From assembly GCF_963678635.1 (NCBI RefSeq), contig NC_087064.1:69120123-69184122 (forward strand): a stretch of 64,000 nucleotides of DNA. The letters are read 5' to 3'. The notes beneath the pieces were generated by a model. That model did no database searches. It was not told where the DNA came from and worked only from the letters and a program-made list of their open reading frames with translations. This DNA is from Symsagittifera roscoffensis. Taxonomy: Eukaryota; Xenacoelomorpha; Acoela; Convolutidae. How positions within the stretch are numbered: the first letter of the stretch is position 1; every line of letters begins with the position of its first letter. Of the stretch, positions 22,635 to 34,894 are shown in pieces. Both the position numbers and the translations under genes were made by a program.

Positions 22635-23993
22635 ATATTGGAACCACAAAAAATCCTACATTTCTGCGACAAATGTTTTTGTATAGCATCTAAATAGCAT
22701 CCTAATTTTTGCATATTTTCAAAGATGATGATATCGTAAATTGTTAAGAGTTTTTAGTATAAAAAAAACATCAAATTTCCTTTCTTTCGAAACTACCTGT
22801 AATAATAAAAGAATTTTTCAGTTTCTTAAACTTTGATCGGAGTTTTATTAGCAAGATCAGTGACAAAATATTTTGCTGAAGATATTGATTTTTTTTCTAT
22901 AATTTTCAGGGTCTTGTCTAATTGTGTTTCCAGTTTTTTTATAACAGAACTGAATTTTACAGTATTTCAAGTTTTTTGTTTGACTAAACAACATAATTAT
23001 TTCTTTAGAAAATGCTCAAAGTTGCTTGAAAAACAATTTGTCAACCAGAAGTGGGCATGAATTTTTGAGGGCTACATTTTTGTTTTTAATTTATTAGTTT
23101 TCAAGCCGTCTCAAAAATATATTAAAAAGACGCCACTAAAAATTACTTCGCCTTTGTAACTTATTCCTTGCAAATTTTGTTGATAATGGCACCAACGGTG
23201 CTCCTAGAAAAAAATTAGGGTTGATCGACCAAAATGACCGTCGTAAATAATGCCAAAGAGAGATTACACTAACTTTATAGAACAAAAAACTCGAGAAATG
23301 ATTAGTGTTTTTGATTTTTGTTTCCTTCAAAATTGGCTTGTGCAGCTCGTTATTGCAGTCGCTATATTGATCACTATGCCAGCTAGTTCTCTGTCATAGC
23401 TAAATGAACTTGATTTTAGCGAAGAAAATACTTTTGATCAATAGTTTATCGATAAGTGGGTGCGAGCAATAAATCGTTTATGATGCCATAATTTGAATTA
23501 AAACTACATAACTGCTTATCTCAAAATCGTGAGCGTCAGCTGAAAATCACCTGCTCAAGTTGGGAAATGATTTCTGTTGCAGTAAGAAAAATAATCGATA
23601 ATAACTTCCTTAATGAGGGCAATAAAATTTGTGTTAAGGATTTTTGAAATCTCAAAGCTACTTTGAAAAGTAAATTAAGTCTAAATAGACTGTTCTGCTT
23701 CAAGTGATTCGAAAGTAAAACTTAATTGAGTTTGATTTGTTTATTGAAAAAACAGATGCAGATTTAAGAAGCGCACGCCATTTTCGTTCACTGCTTCAAT
23801 TTTGAACGACTCATTTTCCTTATTCAGAAGAAAATTAAAATTTGAGCGCCAATATTCACTAAGTTTCAAGAGAGCAACCAAAAATTGTTTTTTGAGTTGG
23901 TCAACCGAACATTGCTCAAGAAAGACGCCACGTGGAGCGATCGAAATTGAGACCTACAGTGACCTGTAAATTGCAATAAAAACATAATAATAA

Positions 23994-24508
23994 CTTGACT
24001 GCTCGTATCAGCAGGACAAAGCCTTGAATGTTCCGACTGCCTTTTAAGGTCTACGAAGCAGTAATAATATGAAAAAACTAAATGTAATCAAATAAAACAA
24101 ATTTTTTTTCTTAATTTGAGATTTATTGTGAAAATCATCCCCCCATATGCCATATAAAGTACAAAGTGATAGATTGCGCTCCTAGTAATAATCCAATTAT
24201 GGCAAATAAACTTCCTTCAACCAATTTGCAACGATTTCTAAGACGGATTAAACATCAGCTTACGCGTTAATAGCGCGAAACATATCGCGCGTTAATTGTC
24301 CCAATTTGGCCAAAATGGCAACCCTTAAACCCCCATAACTTTATGAAAAACGAAATATTTTTTCAAATATAAGCTCAAGACAACAATTACTTTTGGATGA
24401 TATAAAATAATTCCGTCAAAATGGCTAGTTAAAAATTCCAAATTGGTCTGAAGAAAGAAACCACCCCGAGCACAAATATTCCCCTAATTTTGTTACGAAA
24501 GTCGGTAA
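23994..24508 (-). mobile_element. Rolling-circle (Helentron-like) element
   Basis: Both ends are recognisable: TTGACTGCTCGTATCAGCAG at the left and CGAAAGTCGGTAA at the right. Internal landmarks are in standard order. Confidence 0.75.
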
Positions 24509-24539
24509 GAAATAAAATAATAACCATAATGATAACGAG

Positions 24540-26220
24540 GATAGCCGATTACTGCGCAAGTAGCAGAGAATGTTCTGACCACAGTCTTTTTTTTTTCAAA
24601 TGTTTGTTGTTTTTTTTAAATGATTGTCGTTTTTTCCCCGCATGGTCTGATAAAAAGATCTGAACAAAAACAAGAACTTCGGCATATTTGAAAGTCATAG
24701 TAAAAAAGCTTTCCGGAAAACAGTTTTTGAAGAAAAATGACTAGAAAACGAAAAAGAATGTCGAAAAAATGTAGAAAAAAATGTCAGTTTTTCTGGACAC
24801 TGTGAAAAAAAATTTTGAAATTTTTTAATGTTCAAATCACGATTGATAGGGCTTTATTATGATATATCACTCAAAGCATTCCGATAATTATTTGTGGTAC
24901 CTGATTTTGCGTACGAAACAAGACGAAAAAACCCATAAAACATCCGAATACAAAATTTCTCCCCATTTTTCAAATGGTCGGAACAATAACAATAATAATA
25001 ATAATCATAATAATATCAATTATAAAAATAATAATAATCATAATAACAATGATAATAATAATCATAACAATCATAATCATGATAAAAATCATAATCGTAA
25101 TTTTGATAATAATTGTAATAATCATAATAATCATAATCATAACAATCATAATAATCATAATAACAACGAGGACAGCCGGTTACTGCGCACTGCGCAAGTA
25201 GCACAGAATGTTCTGACCACAGTCTTTTTTCAAATTTTTGTTGTTTTTTTATCACATTTTTGTCGTTTTTTTCCCGCATGGTCTGATAAAAAGATCTGAA
25301 CGAAAATAAAAACTTCGGCATATTTGAAAGCTTTGCGGAAAATAGTTTTGGGAAGAAAAATGACTAGAAAACGAAAAAAAAATGTCAAAAAAAATGTAGA
25401 AAAAAGTGTCCGTTTTTCTCGACACTGTGAAAAAAAAATTTGAAATTTTTTAATGTTCAAATCACGATTGATGGGACTTACTATGATATATCATTCAAAC
25501 CATTCCGATAATTATTTGTGGTACCTGATTTTGCGTAGGAAAAAAAGAGAAAAACCCATAAAACATACGAATACAAAGTTTCTCCCCATTATTCAAATGG
25601 TCGGAACAATAATAATAATATTAATTATAAAAATGATAAGAATCATAATAATAAAAAATAACAATCATAATCATGATAACAATAATAATCCTAATATTGA
25701 TAATAATTATAATAATAAAAGTATTAATAATAATCATAATCATAATAGTAATAATCATAATCATTATGATAATAATCATAATATTAATCATAATAATTTT
25801 ATTAATAACCATAAAAATAGTAATAATAATCTTAATCATAATATTTTTAATCGTAATAACAATCACAATAATCATAATAATAATCATAATCATAATTATA
25901 ATGATAATAATCATAAAACTAATTACAAAAATCATAATAATATGATTAATAATCATAATAATCATAATCATAATAATTTTAATCGTAATAATAAACATAA
26001 TACTAATAATAAGCATAATAATAGTAATAATGATAATAAACATAATATTAATAATAATCATAATAATCATAATCATAATAATTTAAATCCTAAATCATCA
26101 TAATAATGATAATAATAATGATAATAATCATAATATTAATCATAATAATCAAAATAATCATAATCATAATAATTTTAATCGTAATAACTATCATAATAGT
26201 CGTCATAATATTAAATGTCC
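24540..26220 (+). repeat. Duplicated block containing AAT/CAT microsatellite
   Basis: A ~0.6-kb unit occurs twice in tandem (about 24540-25170 and 25170-26220). Each has CTGCGCAAGTAGCA-AGAATG, CTGACCACAGTC, GCATGGTCTGATAAAAAG, ATGATATATCA and then a trinucleotide run of AAT interrupted by CAT. The runs are at about 24985-25165 and 25605-26215. Long Asn/His-rich and Ile/Met-rich open frames on both strands here come from the microsatellite and are not called as genes. Confidence 0.85.
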
Positions 26221-26382
26221 AAAAAAAAACGAATTGCTATGAGGTTCACAGATTAGTAGACTTGTAAGTGAGATTGCCAATAACTAAATCCCAGAGTGAA
26301 GCCAGAGAGAACGTCTTCAGATCAAATGGTCCGTTTTCAAACGTCTCTGATCTAGAAATAGTAAAGTGACCTTCAATCTAAC

Positions 26383-26579
26383 CTTGCAAAGTGGTTTTGC
26401 TAGTATGCCTAGACGTTGCCATGGCGACAGGGGTGAGCCACAGAGGGTGTCAGCTATGATGGGCACCACAAACACACAGTACACCCAGTCTGCGATGCTC
26501 AGATTCAACATGCACAGATTAGTGGGGGTCTTGGAGGTGCGCAACATCTTCACCAGAATCCAAATAGCCACGCTGTTGC
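26383..26579 (-). CDS. GPCR exon 2: TM1 to TM2 and first extracellular loop
   Basis: The exon encodes residues 49-114. Its acceptor is CCTGTTTTCAG|GC and its donor TGCAAG|GTTAGA. It starts in TM1 with GNSVAIWILVK, runs through the first cytoplasmic loop (RTSKTPTN) into TM2 (NLSIADWVYCVFVVPI, D2.50 at residue 79), and ends with C113-K114. That cysteine is 3.25, the partner of the ECL2 disulfide. The exon ends at a codon boundary and TM3 continues directly in the next exon. Base composition is clearly more GC-rich than the flanking intron. The residue just after Asp2.50 is Trp where Leu is common, a small oddity. Confidence 0.93.
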
Positions 26580-27249
26580 CTGAAAACAGGGATCTCTATA
26601 ATTGTATCCCCTTTTGCGAGGGGGTTTAAATTCTAATATGCTTAACCGCTGACTTACTTCTTTAAAGGGGGAGATGATATAGTCAAAGAGATCCGAAGAC
26701 AGAAACCGCTCATAACCAAAACGGAGTAATTTTGATAAACATGCAAAATCGCAAAAATCGCCAAAGTTGGTGGGAAAAAACATTGATAAGTTCCCGGGTT
26801 GAAGTCCCACCGTTAATTATCGCTTTTTCTGTAGTATCCCAGTGATCGCTATTTTCCAGCGCTGATTCATGTATAATTCAGAGTTTTTTGCATAGATAAA
26901 CCTGCGATAGTTCACTAATGAGTTCTTTTCCAGTTTCCCCCCTTTCAAAACACCGAGTTTTATATTTGTTTTACGTGTTATTACGGCTAAATGCGTGATG
27001 TTACGCTGTAAAGTATGAAGAACAAATCTGTTCAGAATTGTCCATTTGTTCACCACGCCAAATTTCATTGCATTGTGACAACGTTAAATAGACTTTTCAA
27101 AATTGAATTTGAAAGGGGGGAACTGGAAAAGAGCCCACTAATGATTCCGTTGAAAATCATCGCTAAAACGTAAGAAATTTTAACTCATTCTAATAGCTTT
27201 CAAATGAGAGATTTAGTAGATAAGCTCTTTTACATTTTAACTTTTTTAA

Positions 27250-27325
27250 GGATTGGTAGCACAGAGGTAGCATGTACTTCTACATATCTGAAGGTTAGGG
27301 GAGCGAAACCCTGTTAGAGCGCTAT
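27250..27325 (+). mobile_element. Possible tRNA-derived sequence
   Basis: GGTAGCACAGAGGTAGCATG (A box-like) and GGGGAGCGAAACCCTG (weak B box) are spaced as in a tRNA. Stems do not close well, so a SINE remnant is more likely than a tRNA gene. Confidence 0.35.
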
Positions 27326-27584
27326 TTTTGCTCATGCTGATAGATTTTTTTTGCTGTTTCATTGCTGAGAATAAGCCAAATTCGCGATAAATAGCGATAA
27401 AATTTGCTATTTTGGCAATGAACATCGATAATGCATCGATGGGGATTGCTGTTTTTTTTTCAATTTTTTATCGCTACTTTTCAATGTGAGCTCAACCCGG
27501 GTTGGTAAACTGAACTAATAATTTAACTAAAAACAATTTTGGTAAGAAAATACCAGTTCTTTGTTTAAAAAAAACTGTTTAGAA

Positions 27585-27765
27585 ATAAGCAATTAACCAC
27601 GGAAAATTATTTGAAAAAGAATCATTCAGCTTAATCCATGGTAAATTTGCTCAAAAATTGGGAAAATCAAGTCGAAAATAAATTTTATAAAATTCTGAGC
27701 AAAATCATTTATGGAAAGAGCTGAATTATTTTCTTAAAATAACTTTTCCTGGTTAATTGATAAAT
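27585..27765. repeat. Foldback (inverted repeat, ~180 bp)
   Basis: The left arm CAATTAACCACGGAAAATTA + TTTG... pairs with the right arm ...AATAACTTTTCCTGGTTAATTG. AATCATTCAGCTTAATCCATGG pairs with a right-arm ATGGAAAGAGCTGAATTATT. Confidence 0.6.
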
Positions 27766-29997
27766 TTTAAAGTTCTCGCGACTGTACTTAAGTTACTCAA
27801 CTGAGCTTCTGACTTATGATCGAAGAAACTTTTTGGTTATCAAAAAGAGAAAAATAGAAAAAAAATAAATGGAAGACATTAATTAGCCGTTCGAAAGAAT
27901 ATAATTTTAGTCCTAGCAAGAAACCAGAAGAGAAAGGCTCTTAGACACGCAAAATCATGAATCGAAGCAAATTCCAAAAACAAAGCAGTGTCAGGTGTCT
28001 CAAGGGCCCATTTGAACAATCTCCCCCTTAAAAATTCAAGTGAACCATCTCCCCTAAAATTTAATGGCAAATTTAAGCCATAAGGCCTGCATGTACTATG
28101 CTCAAATTTGATTGGCTGAAAAATTTTGCATTTTACCGAGTGAAAAATCTCCCTCCTAAATTGATATAGGGGGAGATTGTTTACTTTATTGTCTCAAAAA
28201 ATACATGTATATAATATTTGACTTAAATAATTCACATGTTTTAAGTCCTCCAGAGAAGCCAAAAGTTGACAACATAGTGATTTTCTTCTTCAACTAACAC
28301 AATTAGTGGGATGTTATTTTACCCCAATTCAATTTGACCAAGATTTCAGAACAAAAAGTTTTTCACAAGATTAGTCGGCCACATTTGATACTCAATGTAA
28401 ACAATTTTGAAACCCTTTAGTAATTTTTTCAAAAATAAGATTATATGGTTGAGACAAAAAATAATCATATTTGAGCCTAGGGTATTCTTATCTTTCATAT
28501 ACTTTCAAATAATCACCTTGGAGCACCTTTAGTTTTTTTGAGATCAAAATTATTTATCTTTCAGTTACTGCAAAAAAATTCGGTTAAAAAATTTTAACAA
28601 AAAAAAATGAAGTTTGATTGTTAAAAAAACACTTCCATGGTATCTAGTTTGTCCCATTTTTCATAAATTGAGAAAAAAATGGATGGAAGACCTTTAATAA
28701 GCGGTTCAACGAAAACTCATACATATTACTAAAACATCCTCGGAAGAATATAGAAAAAAAATTGAAAAACTCTTTAATCAGCCGTTAAATAAAAATTTTT
28801 ACTAAAAAACTCTGAGCAAAACATCTTAATAAATGTCTCAATAAATTTTTTTTAAAGCCAAAGATGTGTGATAGGATGTCATGCTCTGTTCTGTCAACAC
28901 TGTCAGTTTTTGGGAGAATATCTAAAAATTAATTGAATATGCGCTTCTTGCAATGATAAAATGTCAGATTCAGATATTTGTTTTGAGACAGAAATGAATA
29001 ACGATAAATACTTCTCCCCACCAAAAGTTCACACCTCCCAAAGAAATGGACAGAAATGAATATAAATAATTAGTTTCTCCTCCCAAAAATCACCCCTCCC
29101 AGAAAACAAATGTCACCTCCGTGATGCCTTATGTCACCGCATGCATGATTTTAAATCTATTTCTGTTCAGAGGATAGTTTTTTATAGAGAACAAAATTTT
29201 TAAAAAATGTTTGTGTGTCTTCAAAAGGGGAGTTGAGTACATGTAAATCAGTTTTGGACATCTGGATTTTTGTCGACTTGAAAGGCTTCAAAGAAGCTTT
29301 AAAGACCTTTTTACTACAATAAAACTGGTACAAGAGTAACATTGACTAAAGTAAACATGTTTTTGAAGTTTATTGATGTATTTGCACTGAACCTAATTTC
29401 TGTTAAAAAAATTGACGAGCTGAGCTGAAGGGGGAGACAACCATTTTTAGTCACAGATACATCGACTCACCAAAAAAAAACATTTTTTTGGAATGGTCCC
29501 GGTCCCTTTTGGCGCAATTAAACTTTAAACGACATCTATTGTCCTTTAATCCTGTAAGTTTTCTAAAGGCTCTGTTTCCATTTTTTTGGGAGACGGGAGG
29601 AAGCTTGCACATAAAAAGACATTGATTTTCTATCAGAAGTAGATGTTTTAGGAGTATAGATGGATGCCCGTTTCTCATCCCGAAAACAGCCTCCTTTATT
29701 TCAAACATTAAACTTGCTTTTAGAAGTTTGAAACGTTCTTTTGATTGAAAAATGCTTCCAAAACATTCAAAACTCTCCTAAAATATGTTAGAATAGTCGG
29801 GTAAATCAACTTTTTTTTAAAAATAAAAATTGAAACTACAAGTCTCCTTGTGCCTTTATGAACCTCCTAGATTTGTCCTTCCTCCACAATAATCATTGAA
29901 AAATTACTCTGTGAAAAAAAATGTTTAAAACAGTGAACATTCGATAATTGATAAAAACCCATTTTGTGTTTGAATTTGAATTTTAATTGTTTTACTA

Positions 29998-30182
29998 CGT
30001 GCGGCTACAATGCGTAACAAGCGACAGTCCGTAACAAGCTACAACAAACATAAAATTATACGGTGAACACTAATTCCTCTCGTGCCGGATGTAAGCGCAG
30101 CGGAGCAAAGCGAAGCAAGCGTATCCCTCTTGCCAATGCCTTGTTACGAACTGTCATTTACTGTCGCCTGTTACAAATTGTC
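29998..30182 (+). repeat. Dispersed repeat (family D) with CGACA...TGTCG-type arms, copy 1
   Basis: The copy contains GTAACAAGCGACAGTCCGT, CTCTCGTGCCGGATGTAAGC and GCGAAGCAAGCGTAT, and ends in TGTTACAAATTGTC. An inverted copy is at 47176-47396. The ends of each copy are roughly complementary to each other. Confidence 0.6.
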
Positions 30183-30356
30183 TTCAATAAAAACAAAATA
30201 AACAGTGGTGGGTAAAAACAAATTGGAAAAGCCTTTGGCATAAACAAAATAAAACAAAAGGCTATTCAGCTCATTGAAAGGAAAACCTTTTAGGATTAAT
30301 TTTGAATATGCGCTTCTTGCAAAATTTAGGATTAATTGCTGAAGCATGTAGTTGTT

Positions 30357-30575
30357 GTTCCGACTCTCGATACGAAAGTAACGGAATATTTGTGCTCGGG
30401 GTGTTTTTTTTTCTTGGGTGAACTTTTGTACTTTATGGCGTGTGGGGGGATAATTTTCAAAAAAACTTCAAAATTTAGAAAAAAAAGTTCATTTTATTTT
30501 ATTACATTTAATGGCAGTCGGAACTTAAAAGGCAGTCGGAACATTCAGGGCTTCGCCCTGATACGAGCAGTCTTG
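30357..30575 (+). mobile_element. Rolling-circle-like element, 219-bp deletion derivative with intact ends
   Basis: The 5' end GTTCCGACTCTCGATACGAA and 3' end AGTCGGAACATTCAGGGCTT + CGCCCTGATACGAGCAGTCTTG are both intact. The middle is deleted. Flanking bases are TT on both sides (TTGTT before, TTTG after). Confidence 0.85.
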
Positions 30576-31834
30576 TTTGTTTTGAATTGATTACAGATAT
30601 AAAATGAAAAGTTATTCTGCCGCAAAAAGTCGCTTTTTTAAAGTCTACTAGTTGTCGCCTGCGACCAATTGTCGCATCACGGACAGCAATCACTTTCAAC
30701 AAATGACCCAATTGCATAACAGACTAACACAGTCATGATGGATATGATGGATGATTAAATACAGATTCGTGCATTTCCAAAAAAAACACCGAAAAAGAAT
30801 TTCACAACTTTTGGATTTAACAAGGATAAAAGCGTAGTTTTGACTCTTTTTTAATTATCAGCATTTGAAATTGTTCAGATACTTGTTTTGCTCGGTTTTT
30901 GCATGACGCCAGATAAAAAGAAGAAATTGGCCATATATTCAGTTAAACATGTGAGAACCTTGGCGCGAAAGGTTTTAAAAATTTTAGGGATCAAAAAAGT
31001 ATTTGGATCATTTTATACGCACTTTATTACCAGTTTATATGAAAAAAGCATACGCAGCGAAAAACAATTAAAGCAAACCAATGATTCATAAATTTTCTCA
31101 GCAAACGCAAACCATCTCACCTAAAATTTTGGAAAATGATTTAATCAAGAATGAAACATGTTAAAAACTAAGTGCTATTTAAAACTGTGGTAAACGTTTT
31201 AAAAATTGGTGAATAAAAAAAACGAATCTGGATGATGTGAGGACTATTAGAAATGCGGACTTGAAAAGAAGCGGATTTTTTATAGATAATTTCGATTACA
31301 AAAAGCAGCTAAATTTTAATTTATTAACTTGTGTTGAACTTTAAACAAGAAAAAAGATAGTCATACAATTTCAGGGTAGATAGAGAAAATGAAAAAAGCT
31401 AGCCATACAGTTGTTATAAGAGAAATATACGACTAGCCTTTTTGTTATAGAAAAACAGCAGCTTTTGGTTCTACACAAACAGATATTCAGTTAATTACAT
31501 GTAAGGACTGTAATAACTGTTAAATTTAGACAATTGCATTCCAATTAGCTTACGAGACTATATTTTCTTTTTTTTCTAAAAAAAAGATAGTCATATATTT
31601 TTAAACTCCCTTTTTGATATTACTAGGAAGTTTGTTCAACTATATGTTTCAAAAACGCTCCCAAAATTGTAATGTCTTTCAAAAATCAATGCTGAAATTT
31701 TGTGCCAATTGTAAAAACCTGAGAGGCTTTTCAATATTTAGGCTTGAAAGCTAGCTTTAACTTGATGACCTGAAGGATTGATTTTCTAGCTTTCACTTGA
31801 TGACTTGAAGGACCTCAAATATTCAACTCCCTCA

Positions 31835-32156
31835 TCAACCAAAGGATCCCCACTATTATGATTTCATGGCAACCAATTTAGGCCGATCAACCCAAAAATT
31901 TGTCTAAAGGCGGTTATACACTAATTTTGAAGGGGGCGCGTGCCAAACAAACGCACTTTTTTCACCAAAATCCTCCAAAAAGTGCCCAAAAATGGTATTT
32001 TTGACCTGTTTTTTTTTCAAAAAAATAGCTTGCGGCGCAAAATTTTTCGTCAAAATAGGGTCTTTATAGTGTTCTGGGAGTGTTAAAAAAGTCGACAAAA
32101 TTTTTGAAATTTTTTTGAAAATCTGCCCCCTCGAGAAAAACATAGATCCGCCTCTG
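31835..32156. mobile_element. hAT-like MITE fragment
   Basis: The right end CATAGATCCGCCTCTG is at 32156. The interior has GGGGGCGCGTGCCAAACAAACGC and TCGACAAAATTTTTGAAATTT. The left end is decayed. Confidence 0.6.
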
Positions 32157-33956
32157 GTATTGAGAATATTTGGTCATAGACTCTTATAGTATGATGAAAA
32201 AACTAGTTTCAGTTCTGTGTTCAGAACAAAAGTTCAAAGAGCAGTCGAAAAAATTTTGTACTGATAGGTGCTGTCGTGTTATATAACAGTTTGTGTGAGT
32301 CTGTTATTCGGCTTCTAAAATCGTCTGTTATTCGACCCTCAAATAAAACTAGATTACTTCAAGATTTACTTTACAATTTTTTTTTCTTCAATAATACGAG
32401 GCTCAAGTGTTGATTTTAGAAAAGTATTCAATATTGTTCAAATAAAAAAGGTAATCAATAGAGCCATTTAACTTGAGAATTAACTCAAAATATCATTTGA
32501 TAGATGCGCAGGTGTTTAGAGGCAGATAAGAATTGGTGTGATTGTTCAACTGATATTTATTTGAATTGCCCCTTTCAAAGTGAAAAAGAAATGGAGCGTC
32601 GGACAACCAATTTTGGCACCGAAATTAATTCAAAGACAATTGGCACATACAGAAAGGACCTTTTCTCCATAAACCATGCTTTGAAAATTTGAAAAGGTAA
32701 ATCGCAAGAATATAAATATCTAAACGATGTTCGTTGTTGTTTTTTTCCAGAAAAATTTTAACTCCCGAAACGGCAGTTTCACGAAAATTGTTTTAAGCTC
32801 TCTGAAAAAATTTGAAACTTGATATTGCGAATGAAAAACACTTTTTATCAATTACAATCAATTTTTAAAAGTTTATGGGCGCACAAAAATTGACAGATTG
32901 GCCAATTTAAAAAAAATTAAAAGCTTCAGGCCAAACTTGTATACGCTTTTCTAAGAAGAGAATTAATTTGTTCATAATTTGCAAAAATTGGTTTTCAAAA
33001 CATTCTTAAATTTGAAAAAATATATATTTTTGAAAAAAAAAACTGCGCAAATTATTCAAGTGTCTTTCGAATTCAGCAAAATAAATAAATCTCTGGATGC
33101 TATACAAATAAGCCGACAGTACACTAAGGCAACAATAGTTTTAGACGACCAAAATGTACACAAATAATAGCAATACCAGCCCAATAAGCTTTTACACATG
33201 ACCAAAAAAAAACATTTACTGATAAGTTTTTTCGCGCCTGATTTTTGCAAGGAAGAAAATTGAACTCAATTTTGGCCAGAAAACAAGAAATATTGGTTGA
33301 TGCGAGTTTAATTGTTAAAATTTCCTTTTTTGTTTTGCTCAAAAATGTATTTCACATGATTACAAAAAAAATCATTTCGCGTTGTCAATTTCTCAGAAAA
33401 ATACTTTATCGTCTAAAAGTCCCATCAAACACGGTTTTCGCCTTAATGGCTGTCGCCTTGTTTGCCGATCACCAAATCTCTGGTGCTGAATACATATTAG
33501 CAAATAAAATTGCACTGATCAAGAAACAGCAAAAATTGAAAAAAAGTTTTTTTTTTTTAAAAAAACTTTCATCATAATTTATTTCTCATAAAAATCGTAT
33601 ACCTTCTTTCATATTCTTACAAAAATAATGGTTGTTTTAATGAATTTTTTCTTCTCTCCTAAACAAAACGACTAGTTTGGACTTGCTGTTGGCTATAAGA
33701 GCAGCAAACTTTTAACATCAAAATGAAAACTTTGATCATTGTAAAAGGTATAAATTGTTTTTCAAAATCAGCAATTTGCCCTTACGTGCAGGCTATAAAC
33801 AAAGCTTTGTGGTACCAATCGTTCCTTTGCTGTAAGCAGTAGCTTCTACAAACTAAAATTTCTAACAGAAATTAGAACAATTCAATTTTTTTTGACAAAG
33901 AAATGATTAATAATAAACGTCAACAAATTGCATTTGTTGACTTCAGGAAAACAATA

Positions 33957-34340
33957 GGCGCGGATCTAGGGTTTTTTGGGAGGCAGATTTTCAAAAAAAA
34001 TCGAAGATTTGGTTTGATTTCTTTTTAGGTAGACCAAATTGAACTTTCGAGCTCAACCAAATCACTATTAGAAACATAGTTTTACACAGGCGAATCGTCT
34101 GCACCACAAGCAAATATTTTTTCATAAACGCTCTTTTTAGCAGTCTTTGGACAGTTTTTAACAAAAAAAGTTAGTAAGGTTGAAGTTTACTCCCACTCAA
34201 TGCTATTTTTTACCTACGACAGAGCGCTTTGAGCAAGTTTTTGGGATTGGTCTGCAGAAAATGGAAGTCATAGAATTGACCAATAGAAAAACCTGTTAAG
34301 TAGTCAGTGTTTGGAATCCCTGAAGTTGGCCATCAAAAAT
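33957..34340. mobile_element. hAT-like MITE fragment, reverse orientation
   Basis: It starts with AGGCGCGGATCTAGGGTTTT and carries AGGTAGACCAAATTGAAC, CGAGCTCAACCAAATCACTA and, further on, TTTTTGGGATTGGTC. Its right terminus is not recognisable. Confidence 0.5.
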
Positions 34341-34894
34341 CCATTCTTGGTAAGTTTCACAAAAAAAGAACGCCAGAATTGATACTTTCCTATAACAAGA
34401 ACAGTTAAATGATAAATCTTCTGAGAGAAAAAATCATGAAATAAAATGATTTTTTATGGACTAAATCAACGAAAATTGAACACAATGAAAACTTTTCTAC
34501 ATTATTCAAAGCGAACTCACATTTTAGAGCCATTTCATTAAACAAAAAATTTATAATTTTTAATAAAAAGATTTAAAAAAAGTAGTTATTGGAACCAACT
34601 TTTTGCGTTGATTACACTCTTGGTATAGTTTTAATTGTTCATATTTCCATAAACCGCAGGCAACTATGAAAGCTTGACTTTCTTATTCAGTTTATTTCTC
34701 GATTTAGTTTTTTTTTCAACGCAATTTTTACTTCAATAATTTCCAATTTTTTTCAATCCATTTCAACTCATTAAAAGATGGGTTTCTCAGAAAAAGGCAA
34801 TTTGATAAACTTTTTGTAGCAGACATATTCAAAATTGAAAATCAGTTTTAGAAGTTTAACTCAAAAAAAGTTTAATCCTTAAGTGGTGACAATC

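Larger units (their letters stand above)
14020..26382 (-). other. Intron 2 of the GPCR gene (~12.4 kb)
   Basis: This GT-AG intron lies between exons 2 and 3. It contains a poly-C run, a hAT-like MITE with perfect target duplication (15169-15466), rolling-circle-like copies at 16.5-17.8, 18.8-20.2, 22.0-22.6 and 24.0-24.5 kb, and the duplicated microsatellite block at 24.5-26.2 kb. The stretches 15480-16520, 17810-18755, 20670-22040 and 22640-23990 hold no recognised gene. Confidence 0.8.

Noticed and set aside
23155-23260. Possible further hAT-like fragment
   Set aside because: Only short matches (AAAAAAATTAGGGTTGATCG) without either terminus; too weak to call.
24859-26103. Asn/His-rich open frames of 146 and 216 codons (plus) and Ile/Met-rich frames on the other strand
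   Set aside because: They are translations of the AAT/CAT microsatellite in several frames. Their shared N-terminal sequence only reflects the block duplication.
32504-32692. 62-codon plus-strand frame with several cysteines
   Set aside because: No splice sites or domain could be matched. It may be chance.
33245-33577. 110-codon plus-strand frame in intron 1
   Set aside because: Low-complexity and AT-rich, with no recognisable domain and no upstream promoter or splice context.
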